Shown in pieces: positions 25,100 through 34,525 of a stretch of DNA of 64,000 nucleotides. Positions within the stretch are counted from its first letter, which is position 1, and each line of letters starts with the position of its first letter. This DNA is from Flavobacterium aestivum (GTDB lineage Bacteria; Bacteroidota; Bacteroidia; Flavobacteriales; Flavobacteriaceae), in NCBI RefSeq assembly GCF_026870175.2, contig NZ_CP113977.2:248001-312000 (forward strand), written 5' to 3'. The notes below the pieces were generated by a model. The model worked only from the letters and a program-made list of their open reading frames with translations, made no database searches and was not told where the DNA came from. The translations under genes and the position numbers were made by a program.

Positions 25100-25630
25100 T
25101 TATTTAATACTAAATAATCCTGCTGGTTTATTTTCAATTTGATTGAAACGTTCTGTACATTCTTTTATGATAGCATATGCCTCATTCACATCTCCCCAAC
25201 CTTCTACATCAACTTTTTTGTTTTCAAGATCTTTGTATACTTGGAAGAAATGCTCGATTTCTTTCAATAAGTGTGGGTTGATATCTGATAAGTTTTCTAA
25301 TGAATTCCAAATTGGATCAGAAACTGGTACACAGATTACTTTTTCGTCTGGTCCTTTATCATCTGCCATGTGAAAAACTCCAATTGGCTTTACTTCCATC
25401 ACACAACCAGGAAAAGTTGGTTCATTTACCAATACCAAAACATCTAATGGATCTCCATCTAAAGCTAAAGTTTCTGGAATGAAACCGTAATCTGCAGGAT
25501 ACATCATAGAAGAGAATAACATTCTATCAAAACGCATTCTTTTTATTTCAAAATCGTACTCGTATTTATTTCTGCTTCCTCTTGGTATTTCGATTAATAC
25601 ATCAAAAGTTGTTAATTTGTCTGCTGTCAT
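25100..25630 (-). CDS. ppa: Inorganic pyrophosphatase, soluble family I
   Basis: Hydrolyses pyrophosphate to phosphate in the cytoplasm. The 176 residues have the family I residues: EIPRGSRNKYEYD near the start, the signature DGDPLDVLVL with its metal-binding aspartates (about 64-73), and KVDVEGWGD toward the end. An exact -7 box TACTTTTG lies at 25665-25672. It is adjacent to the membrane pyrophosphatase, so two unlike pyrophosphatases are neighbours, each with its own terminator. Confidence 0.96.
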   Translation of the reverse strand: MTADKLTTFDVLIEIPRGSRNKYEYDFEIKRMRFDRMLFSSMMYPADYGFIPETLALDGDPLDVLVLVNEPTFPGCVMEVKPIGVFHMADDKGPDEKVICVPVSDPIWNSLENLSDINPHLLKEIEHFFQVYKDLENKKVDVEGWGDVNEAYAIIKECTERFNQIENKPAGLFSIK

Positions 25631-25664
25631 TATTCTTATATCTTTCTTAAATTATTTACGAGTG

Positions 25665-25695
25665 CAAAAGTAATCAAACAATACTTTTTTACAAT
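25665..25695 (-). promoter_or_regulatory. ppa promoter
   Basis: On the minus strand ATTG about 19 bases before TACTTTTG (25665-25672, exact TAnnTTTG) fits the Bacteroidota promoter spacing. It lies 35 bp before the ppa ATG. Confidence 0.6.
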
Positions 25696-25740
25696 AAAAT
25701 ATAGACAATATATGCTATATCTTTTTCATTAAATTTTAGC

Positions 25741-26343
25741 TTAATACACTATTGTTCTTTTACGCTTTTTGAGATAATAATGCCATAACAAAAAAGTAGC
25801 ATAAGATCGATAAGGACTCCAATCTGATGTATGCAATTCCATTTGTTCCTTTTCCTTAATATCCAACAATTCCTTTAAGGTATTGACCACTGCAATATCC
25901 CCTAAAGGAATCAGATCTGGCTCTTGTAAACAAAACATCAAATAAATATCTATTGTCCAATTACCAATTCCTTTAATCTTTATTAGCTCCTCCCTTACTT
26001 GCTCTGCTGATTTTTGAGGCAGACTGTCTAAATCTATTTCCTGATTCAGAATAGCCGATGCCAATGCTTTTATATAAGCCGTTTTTTGCCTACTAACTCC
26101 AAAGGCTCTATATTCCTCATCAGACAACTCAACCAATAATTCCGGTTTGAAAGTAGTATGCTCTGATTTTATTTTTAAAAAAGTGGCTCTTGCAGAATCT
26201 ATTGATACTTGTTGCTCAAGAATCAACAATACTAAAGTCTCAAATCCCTGAGGCCTTTTAGGGATTATTGGCAATCCATACGTATCTATGATGTGCTTGA
26301 ATATGGAATCTTTTTCTAAAAGATAGTCAATAGCTTGTTGCAT
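25741..26343 (-). CDS. HhH-GPD superfamily DNA glycosylase (AlkA/3-methyladenine type)
   Basis: Base-excision repair glycosylase that removes alkylated bases. The 200 residues show LILEQQVSIDSARATF, the helix-hairpin-helix LIKIKGIGNWTIDIYLM and the catalytic aspartate in PLGDIAV just after it, in the order of the AlkA/MAG group. There are no Fe-S cysteines, so it is not a Nth/MutY enzyme. It stands alone between ppa and the DUF5686 gene. Confidence 0.9.
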   Translation of the reverse strand: MQQAIDYLLEKDSIFKHIIDTYGLPIIPKRPQGFETLVLLILEQQVSIDSARATFLKIKSEHTTFKPELLVELSDEEYRAFGVSRQKTAYIKALASAILNQEIDLDSLPQKSAEQVREELIKIKGIGNWTIDIYLMFCLQEPDLIPLGDIAVVNTLKELLDIKEKEQMELHTSDWSPYRSYATFLLWHYYLKKRKRTIVY

Positions 26344-26446
26344 AGTTTGATGTTTTTTAACCTAGATTAAAAATAGAAATCTTTTTTAATAGGCTTGCAA
26401 TTGACAGCCTGACATAGACGAAACGAACTAACAAAACAAATAGATT

Positions 26447-28957
26447 CTAGAAATAGAATCCAAAAGATCCTTTTACAGTAAATCTATTTATGTTTGGTGT
26501 ATCTAGATAACTACCTCTCCAAGCAAAATCTAAACGGAATACTTTGAAAATATTTCCAATACCTGCATTGTATTCCCAATAAACATTCTCTGGTGCTGTA
26601 TATACTAATCCCGAAGCATTTATGGCTCTATTCGCATCCGATACGGTTCCATAAGCCGCTTTGACACCTACGATCTCTCTCCAATTGAGTTTTCTCATAA
26701 AAGGAATTCTAGCAAATAGTCTTCCGTTGAAATCATGATTCCATTGGGCTGTGACATATTGATCTGTAACGAATTCATAATAATTAAGATTACTAAAAGT
26801 GTTCTCTATAGTAAAGAAAGTCTGGTTACCCGGTACTATACTCATTAATCCTAAAGGAACGGTTCCAAAAGTTTTCCCAAGCTCAAAAATCAAATTGGTA
26901 CGTCCAAGTGGACCTATAATAATGGGTTGCTTATAATACAATTCAATTCTTTTATAATCAAAATCACTATTCATAATCCCTTTGTATCCTTGACTATAGT
27001 TAACAAAGAGTGTAGTATAAGGACTATTAGCAATACTTCTCTCTACTCCATACGCTATAGTTCTTCGGTTGGGCGTATATTCAGCCTGAATATTAAACTC
27101 CGATTGTGTTGTATTACTTTTTACAACTCCAGCTGGATTCTCTGCTGTTGGTAAAGTAGTATAATAGTCTAAGCTAAAAACCGGAGAAGCCGATTCTAAT
27201 GTTTTATAGGTTACTCCCGTTTGAAACGTTAGGTTTTTGATAGGCTCCATTGCAATGTAAACATTGGTTAATCCTACATTCGTTAATTTGCCATTAGATC
27301 CTGTTGTAAAAAAGGCCGAAGAACCAAAGTTTCTAGCCAATATATCATTGGTGGTAGTGAGACTCGCTCCCAATTGCTCAATATCGCGTCTGTTTCCTCC
27401 AGAAATGATAATTCGGTTTTTCTTTTCAATCATCCATTTTCCGGCAAAACCATACTTAAACTTATTATCGTCAAAACCATAGGCTGTAAAAGCTTGCACA
27501 CGCCAAGGATCATTTGGCCCAAAATAGGTTCGTCCTCCTAATTGCACCCTAAATCCTTCTACTTCATTGTATCCAAATGTGGAGAAAATAGGTCCAACAT
27601 CAAATATATCGTAATTTATATAACCACTTGCAAGTATAGTCACTAAGTCTGTAAGCCGCTTAAACGCCTTGACTGTTTTCAGCGTATCCAGCATTTTATA
27701 GACGCCTTGCTCGTCTTTACTTAATTTTTCGAAACGATTTTCATTCCAAAACTCTTCACTCTTTTTATATACTTCATTATCTACAAAATTCACTTCCTCT
27801 TTATAGAATTTAGCTGGTTTCTCTATATTGAATTTGTGGTTTTGGTAATAGGTTGTTCGTTTTCCATAAATCCCTTTTGACTTCTCTTTTTTATTCAAAG
27901 CAAAATCGGACATCAAATAATCCTTGGTTAACAAAAAGACAGAATCGTTTAAAACATCAAACTCCTGTTCAACATATACGTCTTTTACCCAGTTAATATT
28001 GGCACTTTTGGTAACTGCCATATTGATTTTCTTTATGGCAAAAGTGGTATCATTAACCCAGAAATCTCCTTTGAATGTCAATTCATTTTTTCGCCTCGGA
28101 TAAAAAACAATATTATAACACCATTTTTTATCAATGTAAGCACTGTCTCTTAACACATAGTTATAGACATCTATTCCTGTTCTGGAAAGCGGACTTGTAA
28201 AACTCTTGTCAAATAATGTTATGTAATTATTGTAGATATTATAATCCGAATACAAATCCTTTATAAAAGACAAAATTTGCTGATTCCCTTCAAAACCTGA
28301 AGTTTTATTAGCCTTCGTAATTTCTTTTACTTTAGGTATTTTATTGTCTCCATACACATCTACTAATGCTTCATTTATAAAGATAGGTAAATACGTTTTT
28401 CCGGTAATTTTTGAGGTATCTACATGGTCAAAGATGAATTCCATCCCTTTGAAAATCTTTTGTTTTCTATAGGCGCTGTCAATAGAGTTAATATCAAACT
28501 CTACTTTTTCATACTTCTCCATTTGATATTGGGCAAATTGGTACAAGCCATTTTTTCGCTTTTTTTCCCAAATTTTCCTTAGAATATCGAGTGCAGGATT
28601 GTTCTTTTTTGACGTTTTACCGGTATAAATGACAACTTCTTTCAAACTTTCCTGTTCGCCTAATTCAACCGTAAAATTATAATTGACAGATTTGTTAAGT
28701 TCAATTTCTTTTTCGGAAAAACCAATTGAAGTTATTACTAACGTTTTATAGGTATTTGGAGATTCCAAATAAAAACGTCCGTCTTCATTAGTTACTGTTC
28801 CAATACTGGAATTTTTAAAAACTACATTGGCAAATGGAATAGGCTGTTTAGATTTATCAACAACAATACCGCTCACTTTCGTTTGGGCAAAAATGGGGGT
28901 AATAATTGCAACCAGCAAAAACAAACCAAAAAATTGGATTTTTTTCATAATCGTCAA
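26447..28957 (-). CDS. DUF5686 outer-membrane protein with carboxypeptidase-like regulatory domain
   Basis: An 836-residue exported protein. A signal peptide (KKIQFFGLFLLVAIITPIFA) is followed by a CarboxypepD_reg-like beta-sandwich (TKVSGIVVDKSKQPIPFANV), as in TonB-dependent receptors. A long DUF5686 region then ends in alternating amphipathic strands and a terminal aromatic (FTVKGSFGFYF), as expected for a beta-barrel. There is no plug domain or TonB box. Function in this family is not established; a surface or envelope role is inferred. The start may be ATG 28957 or the Met three codons later. Confidence 0.85.
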   Translation of the reverse strand: MTIMKKIQFFGLFLLVAIITPIFAQTKVSGIVVDKSKQPIPFANVVFKNSSIGTVTNEDGRFYLESPNTYKTLVITSIGFSEKEIELNKSVNYNFTVELGEQESLKEVVIYTGKTSKKNNPALDILRKIWEKKRKNGLYQFAQYQMEKYEKVEFDINSIDSAYRKQKIFKGMEFIFDHVDTSKITGKTYLPIFINEALVDVYGDNKIPKVKEITKANKTSGFEGNQQILSFIKDLYSDYNIYNNYITLFDKSFTSPLSRTGIDVYNYVLRDSAYIDKKWCYNIVFYPRRKNELTFKGDFWVNDTTFAIKKINMAVTKSANINWVKDVYVEQEFDVLNDSVFLLTKDYLMSDFALNKKEKSKGIYGKRTTYYQNHKFNIEKPAKFYKEEVNFVDNEVYKKSEEFWNENRFEKLSKDEQGVYKMLDTLKTVKAFKRLTDLVTILASGYINYDIFDVGPIFSTFGYNEVEGFRVQLGGRTYFGPNDPWRVQAFTAYGFDDNKFKYGFAGKWMIEKKNRIIISGGNRRDIEQLGASLTTTNDILARNFGSSAFFTTGSNGKLTNVGLTNVYIAMEPIKNLTFQTGVTYKTLESASPVFSLDYYTTLPTAENPAGVVKSNTTQSEFNIQAEYTPNRRTIAYGVERSIANSPYTTLFVNYSQGYKGIMNSDFDYKRIELYYKQPIIIGPLGRTNLIFELGKTFGTVPLGLMSIVPGNQTFFTIENTFSNLNYYEFVTDQYVTAQWNHDFNGRLFARIPFMRKLNWREIVGVKAAYGTVSDANRAINASGLVYTAPENVYWEYNAGIGNIFKVFRLDFAWRGSYLDTPNINRFTVKGSFGFYF

Positions 28958-29075
28958 AAAAAAACTTCATCAAATTTATATTTCTGATGAAGTTTCAAAT
29001 ACATTTAATTTCAGAACATTAGAAGTTTAGATCGTCTATACATATTAAAAATCTAATTATTCAAGAGTCAAAATT

Positions 29076-30056
29076 CTATTTTTTATACATTACTTTCTTA
29101 ACAGCTTTTACAACGTCAGCAGCATTTGGCAACCATTCTTTCAATAATACTGGAGAATATGGTGCAGGTGTATCGGCTGTTGTAATACGTTGAATTGGCG
29201 CATCAAGAAAATCAAAAGCTTGTTCTTGAACTAGGTAAGCAATCTCAGAAGATACACTTGCAAATGGCCAAGCCTCTTCAAGAATTACCAATCGGTTTGT
29301 TTTTCTAACCGAAGCCAAAATCGCATCTTTATCCATTGGACGAACGGTTCTCAAGTCGATAATTTCACATGAAATACCTTCTTTGATCAATTCATCTGCA
29401 GCAGCATAAGCTTCTTTAATGATTTTCCCAAAAGAAACGATAGTTACATCTGTACCTTCACGCTTAACATCAGCAACTCCAATAGGAATAGTATATTCAC
29501 CATCTGGCACTTCACCTTTGTCTCCATACATTTGCTCTGATTCCATGAAAATAACTGGATCATTGTCACGAATAGCCGATTTCAATAAACCTTTAGCATC
29601 ATAAACATTAGACGGAACCACCACTTTAAGCCCTGGAGTATTAGCAAACCAGTTTTCTATAGCTTGAGAGTGTGTAGCCCCCAATTGTCCTGCCGAAGCA
29701 GTAGGCCCACGAAAAACAATAGGCACATTAAACTGCCCACCAGACATCTGGCGCATTTTGGCAGCATTATTTATAATTTGATCAATTCCAACTAAACAAA
29801 AGTTGAAAGTCATGTATTCTACAATCGGGCGACAACCATTCATTGCCGATCCTACTGCAATTCCAGTAAAACCAAGTTCAGCAATAGGCGTATCGATTAC
29901 TCTTTTCTCACCAAATTCGGCAAGCATTCCTTTAGACGCTTTGTAAGCACCATTATACTCTGCTACCTCTTCACCCATTAAGTATATAGACTCATCGCGA
30001 CGCATTTCTTCGCTCATCGCCTCACAAATGGCCTCTCTAAATTGTATCGTTCTCAT
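29076..30056 (-). CDS. pdhB: Pyruvate dehydrogenase E1 component, beta subunit
   Basis: Beta subunit of the thiamine-dependent E1 of pyruvate (or 2-oxoacid) dehydrogenase, which forms acetyl-CoA with E2/E3. The 326 residues begin MRTIQFREAICEAMSEEMRR. They contain GEEVAEYNGAYKASKGM, the GFTGIAVGSAMNG and FRGPTASAGQLGATHSQ segments, and the C-terminal transketolase domain PFASVSSEIAYLVQE. Length and motifs favour PdhB over branched-chain BkdB. It is not next to pdhA in this window. A TATTTTTG -7 box lies at 30089-30096. Confidence 0.93.
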   Translation of the reverse strand: MRTIQFREAICEAMSEEMRRDESIYLMGEEVAEYNGAYKASKGMLAEFGEKRVIDTPIAELGFTGIAVGSAMNGCRPIVEYMTFNFCLVGIDQIINNAAKMRQMSGGQFNVPIVFRGPTASAGQLGATHSQAIENWFANTPGLKVVVPSNVYDAKGLLKSAIRDNDPVIFMESEQMYGDKGEVPDGEYTIPIGVADVKREGTDVTIVSFGKIIKEAYAAADELIKEGISCEIIDLRTVRPMDKDAILASVRKTNRLVILEEAWPFASVSSEIAYLVQEQAFDFLDAPIQRITTADTPAPYSPVLLKEWLPNAADVVKAVKKVMYKK

Positions 30057-30088
30057 ATTATTTAGTCGTGTGTAATTTTTTAGAAACG

Positions 30089-30096
30089 CAAAAATA
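30089..30096 (-). promoter_or_regulatory. pdhB -7 box
   Basis: TATTTTTG on the minus strand is an exact TAnnTTTG match 33 bp before the pdhB ATG. A -33 element is not clear in the surrounding A/T-rich DNA. Confidence 0.5.
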
Positions 30097-30161
30097 ATTA
30101 TTTTAAATTACTTAAAAGCATAAATTACTTTAAAATAACAAGGATTTATTCTTATGATTTT

Positions 30162-30241
30162 TAGGAGCTATTTCCAGCTATCCGTTATATCTTTTCCTCG
30201 CTAAAAAAGCGAGAAAAAGGATATCACTTCTATCTGGGCTA
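30162..30241. repeat. Palindromic intergenic element with GCTATCCG...CTTCTATC signature
   Basis: The stretch reads AGGAGCTATTTCCAGCTATC, then CG, an ATATCTTTTCCTCGCT/AGCGAGAAAAAGGATAT hairpin (30188-30224), then CACTTCTATCTGGGCTA. The words GCTATCCG before and CTTCTATC after a hairpin recur in the element at 60370-60482. It lies in the 402-bp divergent pdhB/etfB spacer and encodes nothing. Confidence 0.7.
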
Positions 30242-30376
30242 TGAAATCTATCTAACACAAAAGTCCTTATCCAGACGAGTTACACAATAATTCACAAAAA
30301 CAAACCCATTATTTCTAATAATTTTGACAAAAACACAGCGATTCAAACAATAAAATACGAAATCGTAATAGCAGAG

Positions 30377-30404
30377 TAAAATATTATGCATGCATAGTAT
30401 TTTA
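30377..30404. promoter_or_regulatory. 28-bp near-perfect palindrome before etfB
   Basis: TAAAATATTATGCATGCATA followed by GTATTTTA reads the same on both strands except one symmetric pair. Its right edge is 14 bp upstream of the etfB -7 box, over the place where the -33 element should be. A dimeric regulator binding site is a reasonable inference. No regulator gene is adjacent. Confidence 0.55.
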
Positions 30405-30418
30405 TTGGATTTATTTTT

Positions 30419-30426
30419 TAAATTTG
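30419..30426 (+). promoter_or_regulatory. etfBA -7 box
   Basis: TAAATTTG is an exact TAnnTTTG match 33 bp before the etfB ATG. The -33 region is occupied by the palindrome at 30377-30404. Confidence 0.55.
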
Positions 30427-30458
30427 TCGAAGAAAATACGAATTATAAAATATAAATT

Positions 30459-31205
30459 ATGAAAATATTAGTTTGCATCAGCCACGTTCCTGATACTACT
30501 TCAAAAATCAACTTCATCAACGGAGACTCTGAATTTGACACCAATGGAGTTCAATATGTAATTAATCCAAATGACGAATTTGGTTTAACACGTGCTATTT
30601 GGTTCCAAGAACAACAAGGAGCTACAGTTACTGTAGTTAATGTTGGTGGACCAGATACTGAACCAACTTTAAGAAAAGCTTTGGCCATAGGTGCTAACGA
30701 AGCTATTCGTATCAACGCAAATCCTACTGATGGTTTCTTTGTAGCAAAACAATTAGCTGAAGTAATCAAGAATGGCGGATATGACATCGTGATTGCTGGA
30801 AAAGAATCTTTAGACTATAACGGAGGAATGGTTCCTGGTATGATCGCTGGTATTTTGGGATATAATTTTTTAAACTCTTGCACAAACATCACTGTTGAAG
30901 GTACAAATGTAACTGCAGTACGCGAAATTGATGGTGGTAAAGAAACCGTAAGCACTACATTGCCTGTTATTATTGGTGGCCAAAAAGGTATTGTTGAAGA
31001 AAAAGATTTGCGTATTCCAAACATGAGAGGAATTATGACTGCTAGAACAAAAGCATTAACAATCCTTGAACCGGTTGACGCTTCTGTAAACACTAAAGCT
31101 GTGAAATTTGAAAAACCAGCTCCAAAATCAGCTGTGAAATTGGTTTCTGCTGACAACTTGGATGAATTAATTAATTTATTACACAACGAAGCTAAGGTGA
31201 TCTAA
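30459..31205 (+). CDS. etfB: Electron transfer flavoprotein beta subunit
   Basis: With EtfA it forms a soluble FAD/AMP flavoprotein that takes electrons from acyl-CoA dehydrogenases. The 248 residues start MKILVCISHVPDTTSKI and contain NPNDEFGLTRAIWF and the AMP-binding part IVIAGKESLDYNGGMVPGM, then the ETF-beta signature region REIDGGKETVSTTLPVII. It is followed by etfA after 121 bp. The gap contains repeated TCTAAAATC-type units. Confidence 0.96.
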   Translation: MKILVCISHVPDTTSKINFINGDSEFDTNGVQYVINPNDEFGLTRAIWFQEQQGATVTVVNVGGPDTEPTLRKALAIGANEAIRINANPTDGFFVAKQLAEVIKNGGYDIVIAGKESLDYNGGMVPGMIAGILGYNFLNSCTNITVEGTNVTAVREIDGGKETVSTTLPVIIGGQKGIVEEKDLRIPNMRGIMTARTKALTILEPVDASVNTKAVKFEKPAPKSAVKLVSADNLDELINLLHNEAKVI

Positions 31206-31326
31206 AAATTGAATTACTGATCGAAGATTAACGATTTTTGATTGCTGATGGCAAAAAAATCTAAAATCTTTATCAAAGTTCAAAAATCTAGAATCACAAG
31301 TCTAAAATCTAAAATCACAAATCATC
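31206..31326. repeat. TCTAAAATC-type repeats between etfB and etfA
   Basis: The gap holds several copies of the unit (A)AATCTAAAATC and close variants (near 31259-31320). The same word recurs at 41630-41690 and 3608-3619. It has no coding potential and no clear hairpin with a U-tract. Confidence 0.55.
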
Positions 31327-32295
31327 ATGTCAATATTAATATATGCAGAATCTGCAGAAGGAAAATTTAAAAAAGTAGCATTAGAACTAGCTTCTTATGC
31401 AAAAAAAGTAGCTGAATCATTAGGAACTACCGTTACAGCTGTAACTGTAAATGCAGGTGATGTTTCAGAATTATCAAAATACGGAGTAGACAAAGTTTTA
31501 AAAGTCGCCAATGACAAATTAGCCGGTTTTACTGCTAAAGCTTACGCTGATGTGATCAAACAAGCAGCTCAAAAAGAAGGTGCCAAAGTTGTTTTACTAT
31601 CATCAACTACAGACAGTATTTACTTATCTTCATTAGTTGCTGTAGCGCTAGAAGCTGGTTTCGCTTCAAATGTTGTTGGTTTACCAGTAAGCACTTCTCC
31701 ATTTCAAGTAAAAAGAAATGCATTTTCAAACAAAGCTTTCAACATTACAGAAATCAATACGGATGTAAAAGTATTAGCTTTAGCTAAAAACTCTTATGGT
31801 ATTTTCGAAAATGCTTCAACATTAACTGAAGAGGATTTTAATCCAACAATTGGCGATGCTGATTTTGGTGTAAAAGTAGTATCTGTTGAAAAAGGTTCAG
31901 GTAAAGTTTCTATTGCTGATGCAGATATCGTAGTTTCTGCAGGACGTGGTCTAAAAGGACCAGAAAACTGGGGAATGGTTGAAGAATTGGCTTCTGTTCT
32001 TGGAGCTGCAACAGCTTGTTCAAAACCAGTATCTGATTTAGGATGGAGACCTCACGGAGAACACGTAGGTCAAACTGGAAAACCTGTAGCAACCAATTTA
32101 TATATTGCTATCGGAATCTCAGGAGCGATTCAACACATTGCAGGAATTAACTCTTCTAAAGTAAAAGTTGTAATTAATAGCGATCCAGAAGCTCCTTTCT
32201 TTAAAGTTGCTGATTATGGAATTGTTGGTGATGCTTTTGAAATTATACCTCAATTAACAGCAAAATTAAAAGCTTTTAAAGAGCAACAATCTTAA
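31327..32295 (+). CDS. etfA: Electron transfer flavoprotein alpha subunit
   Basis: FAD-binding partner of EtfB. The 322 residues have an N-terminal ETF domain and the C-terminal FAD domain with VSAGRGLKGPENWG, the SRPVSDLGW-like stretch SKPVSDLGWRPHGEHVGQTG, and the signature YIAIGISGAIQHIAGI near residue 260. All are intact. It ends at a hairpin terminator at 32321-32370. Confidence 0.96.
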   Translation: MSILIYAESAEGKFKKVALELASYAKKVAESLGTTVTAVTVNAGDVSELSKYGVDKVLKVANDKLAGFTAKAYADVIKQAAQKEGAKVVLLSSTTDSIYLSSLVAVALEAGFASNVVGLPVSTSPFQVKRNAFSNKAFNITEINTDVKVLALAKNSYGIFENASTLTEEDFNPTIGDADFGVKVVSVEKGSGKVSIADADIVVSAGRGLKGPENWGMVEELASVLGAATACSKPVSDLGWRPHGEHVGQTGKPVATNLYIAIGISGAIQHIAGINSSKVKVVINSDPEAPFFKVADYGIVGDAFEIIPQLTAKLKAFKEQQS

Positions 32296-32320
32296 AAACA
32301 AAATATCTCTAGTTAAATAT

Positions 32321-32370
32321 AGCTGCCTAAAAACAAGATAATCGTATCTTTGCTTTAGGTAGCTTTTTTG
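32321..32370 (+). terminator. etfA terminator with promoter-like box in the loop
   Basis: AGCTGCCTAAA (32321-32331) pairs with TTTAGGTAGCT (32354-32364, one G:U), followed by TTTTTG. The 22-nt loop contains TATCTTTG (32345-32352), an exact TAnnTTTG box that could start the transcript of the next gene. Confidence 0.75.
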
Positions 32371-32459
32371 TTCGATAAATTTTGATTAAAATTGCACTCT
32401 ATTTTTAAATAAAAAACGACACTATTAATAAGGTACTTAGTACTTTTTATTATACGAAC

Positions 32460-33089
32460 ATGAGCCTAGTAAAATTATCCATTAAAGGAATTTCATACAG
32501 TCAAACCCAAAACGGTGCCTATGCATTGATTTTGAACGAAGTTGATGGCGAAAGAAAATTACCTATAGTTATTGGAGCTTTTGAAGCCCAATCTATTGCT
32601 ATTGCTTTAGAAAAAGAAATTAAACCTCCGCGCCCATTAACCCATGATTTATTCAAAAATTTTGCCGAGCGATTTGACATTGTTGTTAAGCAAGTTATTA
32701 TACACAAACTAGTTGATGGCGTTTTTTATTCTAGCATTATATGCGAAAGAGACAAAATCGAAGAAATCATTGACGCCAGAACTTCAGATGCCATTGCATT
32801 AGCTATTCGATTTAATGCGCCTATGTTTACTTATAAAAATATTTTAGACAAAGCAGGGATTTATTTAAAATCAAATCCTCATGAAAACGACGCAGCTTCT
32901 CAAGAGATAGATGACATTCTATCTAATCCTGAAACTTTTGGTCATCCTTCAGAAAGCAACGAATCAGGCAACACTTATACTAAACATAGTTTACAGGAAT
33001 TAAATGAATTACTACAGCAAGCTGTTGAGCATGAAGATTATGAAAAAGCTGCTAAGATTCGAGATGAAATTTCTAAAAGAGAAGCATAA
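32460..33089 (+). CDS. Bifunctional nuclease (DUF151) family protein with C-terminal UVR motif
   Basis: A 209-residue protein. The first 135 residues match the BFN/DUF151 domain (LPIVIGAFEAQSIAIALEK, RPLTHDLFKNF, ARTSDAIALAIRF), reported as nuclease in plants and common in bacteria with little-known function. A linker of acidic and polar residues is followed by a UVR motif (LQELNELLQQAVEHEDYEKA, AKIRDEI) as in UvrB/UvrC and ClpC. It may share a transcript with thyA, 57 bp downstream. Confidence 0.9.
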   Translation: MSLVKLSIKGISYSQTQNGAYALILNEVDGERKLPIVIGAFEAQSIAIALEKEIKPPRPLTHDLFKNFAERFDIVVKQVIIHKLVDGVFYSSIICERDKIEEIIDARTSDAIALAIRFNAPMFTYKNILDKAGIYLKSNPHENDAASQEIDDILSNPETFGHPSESNESGNTYTKHSLQELNELLQQAVEHEDYEKAAKIRDEISKREA

Positions 33090-33146
33090 TATTGCCGTAA
33101 GCAATTAGCTTATGGCCTAAAGCGTATAGCTTAAAGCGTTAAAAAA

Positions 33147-33998
33147 ATGAAACAATACCTAGATTTAGTACAACACGTTATGCAAAACGGTTGTCAAAAA
33201 GGAGATCGTACCGGAACAGGAACAAAAAGTGTATTTGGATATCAAATGCGATTTGACCTAAGCGAAGGTTTCCCTATGGTAACCACTAAAAAATTACATC
33301 TTAAATCTATAATTTACGAATTGCTTTGGTTCCTCAAAGGAGATACAAACATTAAATATCTACAAGAAAAAGGAGTTAAAATTTGGGATGCCTGGGCCAA
33401 CAGTAATGGCGATCTAGGTCCTGTTTATGGCCACCAATGGCGTAACTGGAACAGTGAAGAAATAGACCAAATTTCTGAACTCATTACCGAGCTAAAAACA
33501 AATCCAAACAGTAGAAGAATGCTCGTGTCGGCATGGAACCCATCAGTTCTTCCAGACACAACTAAATCTTTTGAGGAAAATGTAGCCAATAACAAAGCTG
33601 CCTTACCTCCTTGTCATGCTTTCTTCCAGTTTTACGTAACAAGCCCTGACGAGACTAAAGGAGAAACCAAAGGAAAGCTTTCTTGCCAATTGTATCAACG
33701 CAGTGCCGATGTATTCTTGGGAGTACCTTTTAACATTGCCTCTTATGCATTATTAACGATGATGATTGCACAAGTTTGCGACCTTGAGGTTGGAGAATTT
33801 ATTCATACTTTTGGAGATGCACATATATACAACAATCATTTTGAGCAACTCGAATTACAGCTTACACGTGTGCCAAAACCATTGCCAAAAATGATTTTAA
33901 ATCCAGCCATAAAAAATATCTTCGATTTTGATTACGATGATTTTACCTTAGTAGGATATGAACCGCATGCCCCAATTAAAGGAAATGTTGCCGTTTAA
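33147..33998 (+). CDS. thyA: Thymidylate synthase
   Basis: Converts dUMP to dTMP using methylene-tetrahydrofolate. The 283 residues begin [15 protein letters not shown] and contain [13 protein letters not shown] (the phosphate-binding Arg), the catalytic cysteine in [32 protein letters not shown] and [13 protein letters not shown] short insert ([10 protein letters not shown]) lies after the active-site strand. Followed by a terminator, then a 2TM protein and folA, which recycles the dihydrofolate this enzyme makes. Confidence 0.97.
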   Translation: MKQYLDLVQHVMQNGCQKGDRTGTGTKSVFGYQMRFDLSEGFPMVTTKKLHLKSIIYELLWFLKGDTNIKYLQEKGVKIWDAWANSNGDLGPVYGHQWRNWNSEEIDQISELITELKTNPNSRRMLVSAWNPSVLPDTTKSFEENVANNKAALPPCHAFFQFYVTSPDETKGETKGKLSCQLYQRSADVFLGVPFNIASYALLTMMIAQVCDLEVGEFIHTFGDAHIYNNHFEQLELQLTRVPKPLPKMILNPAIKNIFDFDYDDFTLVGYEPHAPIKGNVAV

Positions 33999-34018
33999 AA
34001 TAAAAAAAACTTATAACT

Positions 34019-34055
34019 GCCCCCAAAAGTTACATACTATTTGGGGGCTTTTTTA
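34019..34055 (+). terminator. thyA terminator
   Basis: GCCCCCAAA (34019-34027) pairs with TTTGGGGGC (34040-34048), followed by TTTTTTATT. Confidence 0.9.
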
Positions 34056-34180
34056 TTGAAAGAAAAGTCAGGTGCGATTATAACTTAAAGCTATAAAAAA
34101 AGGCCTCTAATTAAATAATCAATAATCAGAACAGTGTCATTTAAAAATATATTTTATCTTTATAAACTAAATTTTATGCC

Positions 34181-34513
34181 ATGGATAAAGAATTACACGA
34201 GCAATACGAATATGCACGAAGACGCTTAAGACAAAAAAAAAGGCTGTATTACCATTTTGTTTTATTTGCTTTGATCAGCATTTTTTTATTTACTACTCAT
34301 CGTTTTTTTGATATTGGTATAGATTCAAATTGGTCTACATGGATCATTGTCGTATGGTTATTCCTTTTTATATTACATTTTATAAAGGTGTTCATTACTG
34401 ATCGTTTTATGAACAAGTATTGGGAAAGAGATCAAATTGACAGGCTTGTCGCTTTGCAACAAAAAAAAATAGCCCAGTTACAATCTAAAATTGAAGAAAA
34501 TAATTCGAAATAA
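34181..34513 (+). CDS. 2TM-domain membrane protein
   Basis: 110 residues with a basic N-terminus (YARRRLRQKKRLYYHF), two hydrophobic helices (about 27-45 and 53-72) and a charged, probably coiled-coil C-terminus (LVALQQKKIAQLQSKIEE). It matches the 2TM domain family frequent in Bacteroidota, whose members often sit next to LytTR regulators; none is seen here. It lies 12 bp before folA, so they are probably co-transcribed. Function unknown. Confidence 0.85.
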   Translation: MDKELHEQYEYARRRLRQKKRLYYHFVLFALISIFLFTTHRFFDIGIDSNWSTWIIVVWLFLFILHFIKVFITDRFMNKYWERDQIDRLVALQQKKIAQLQSKIEENNSK

Positions 34514-34525
34514 AATTCCCTAAGT

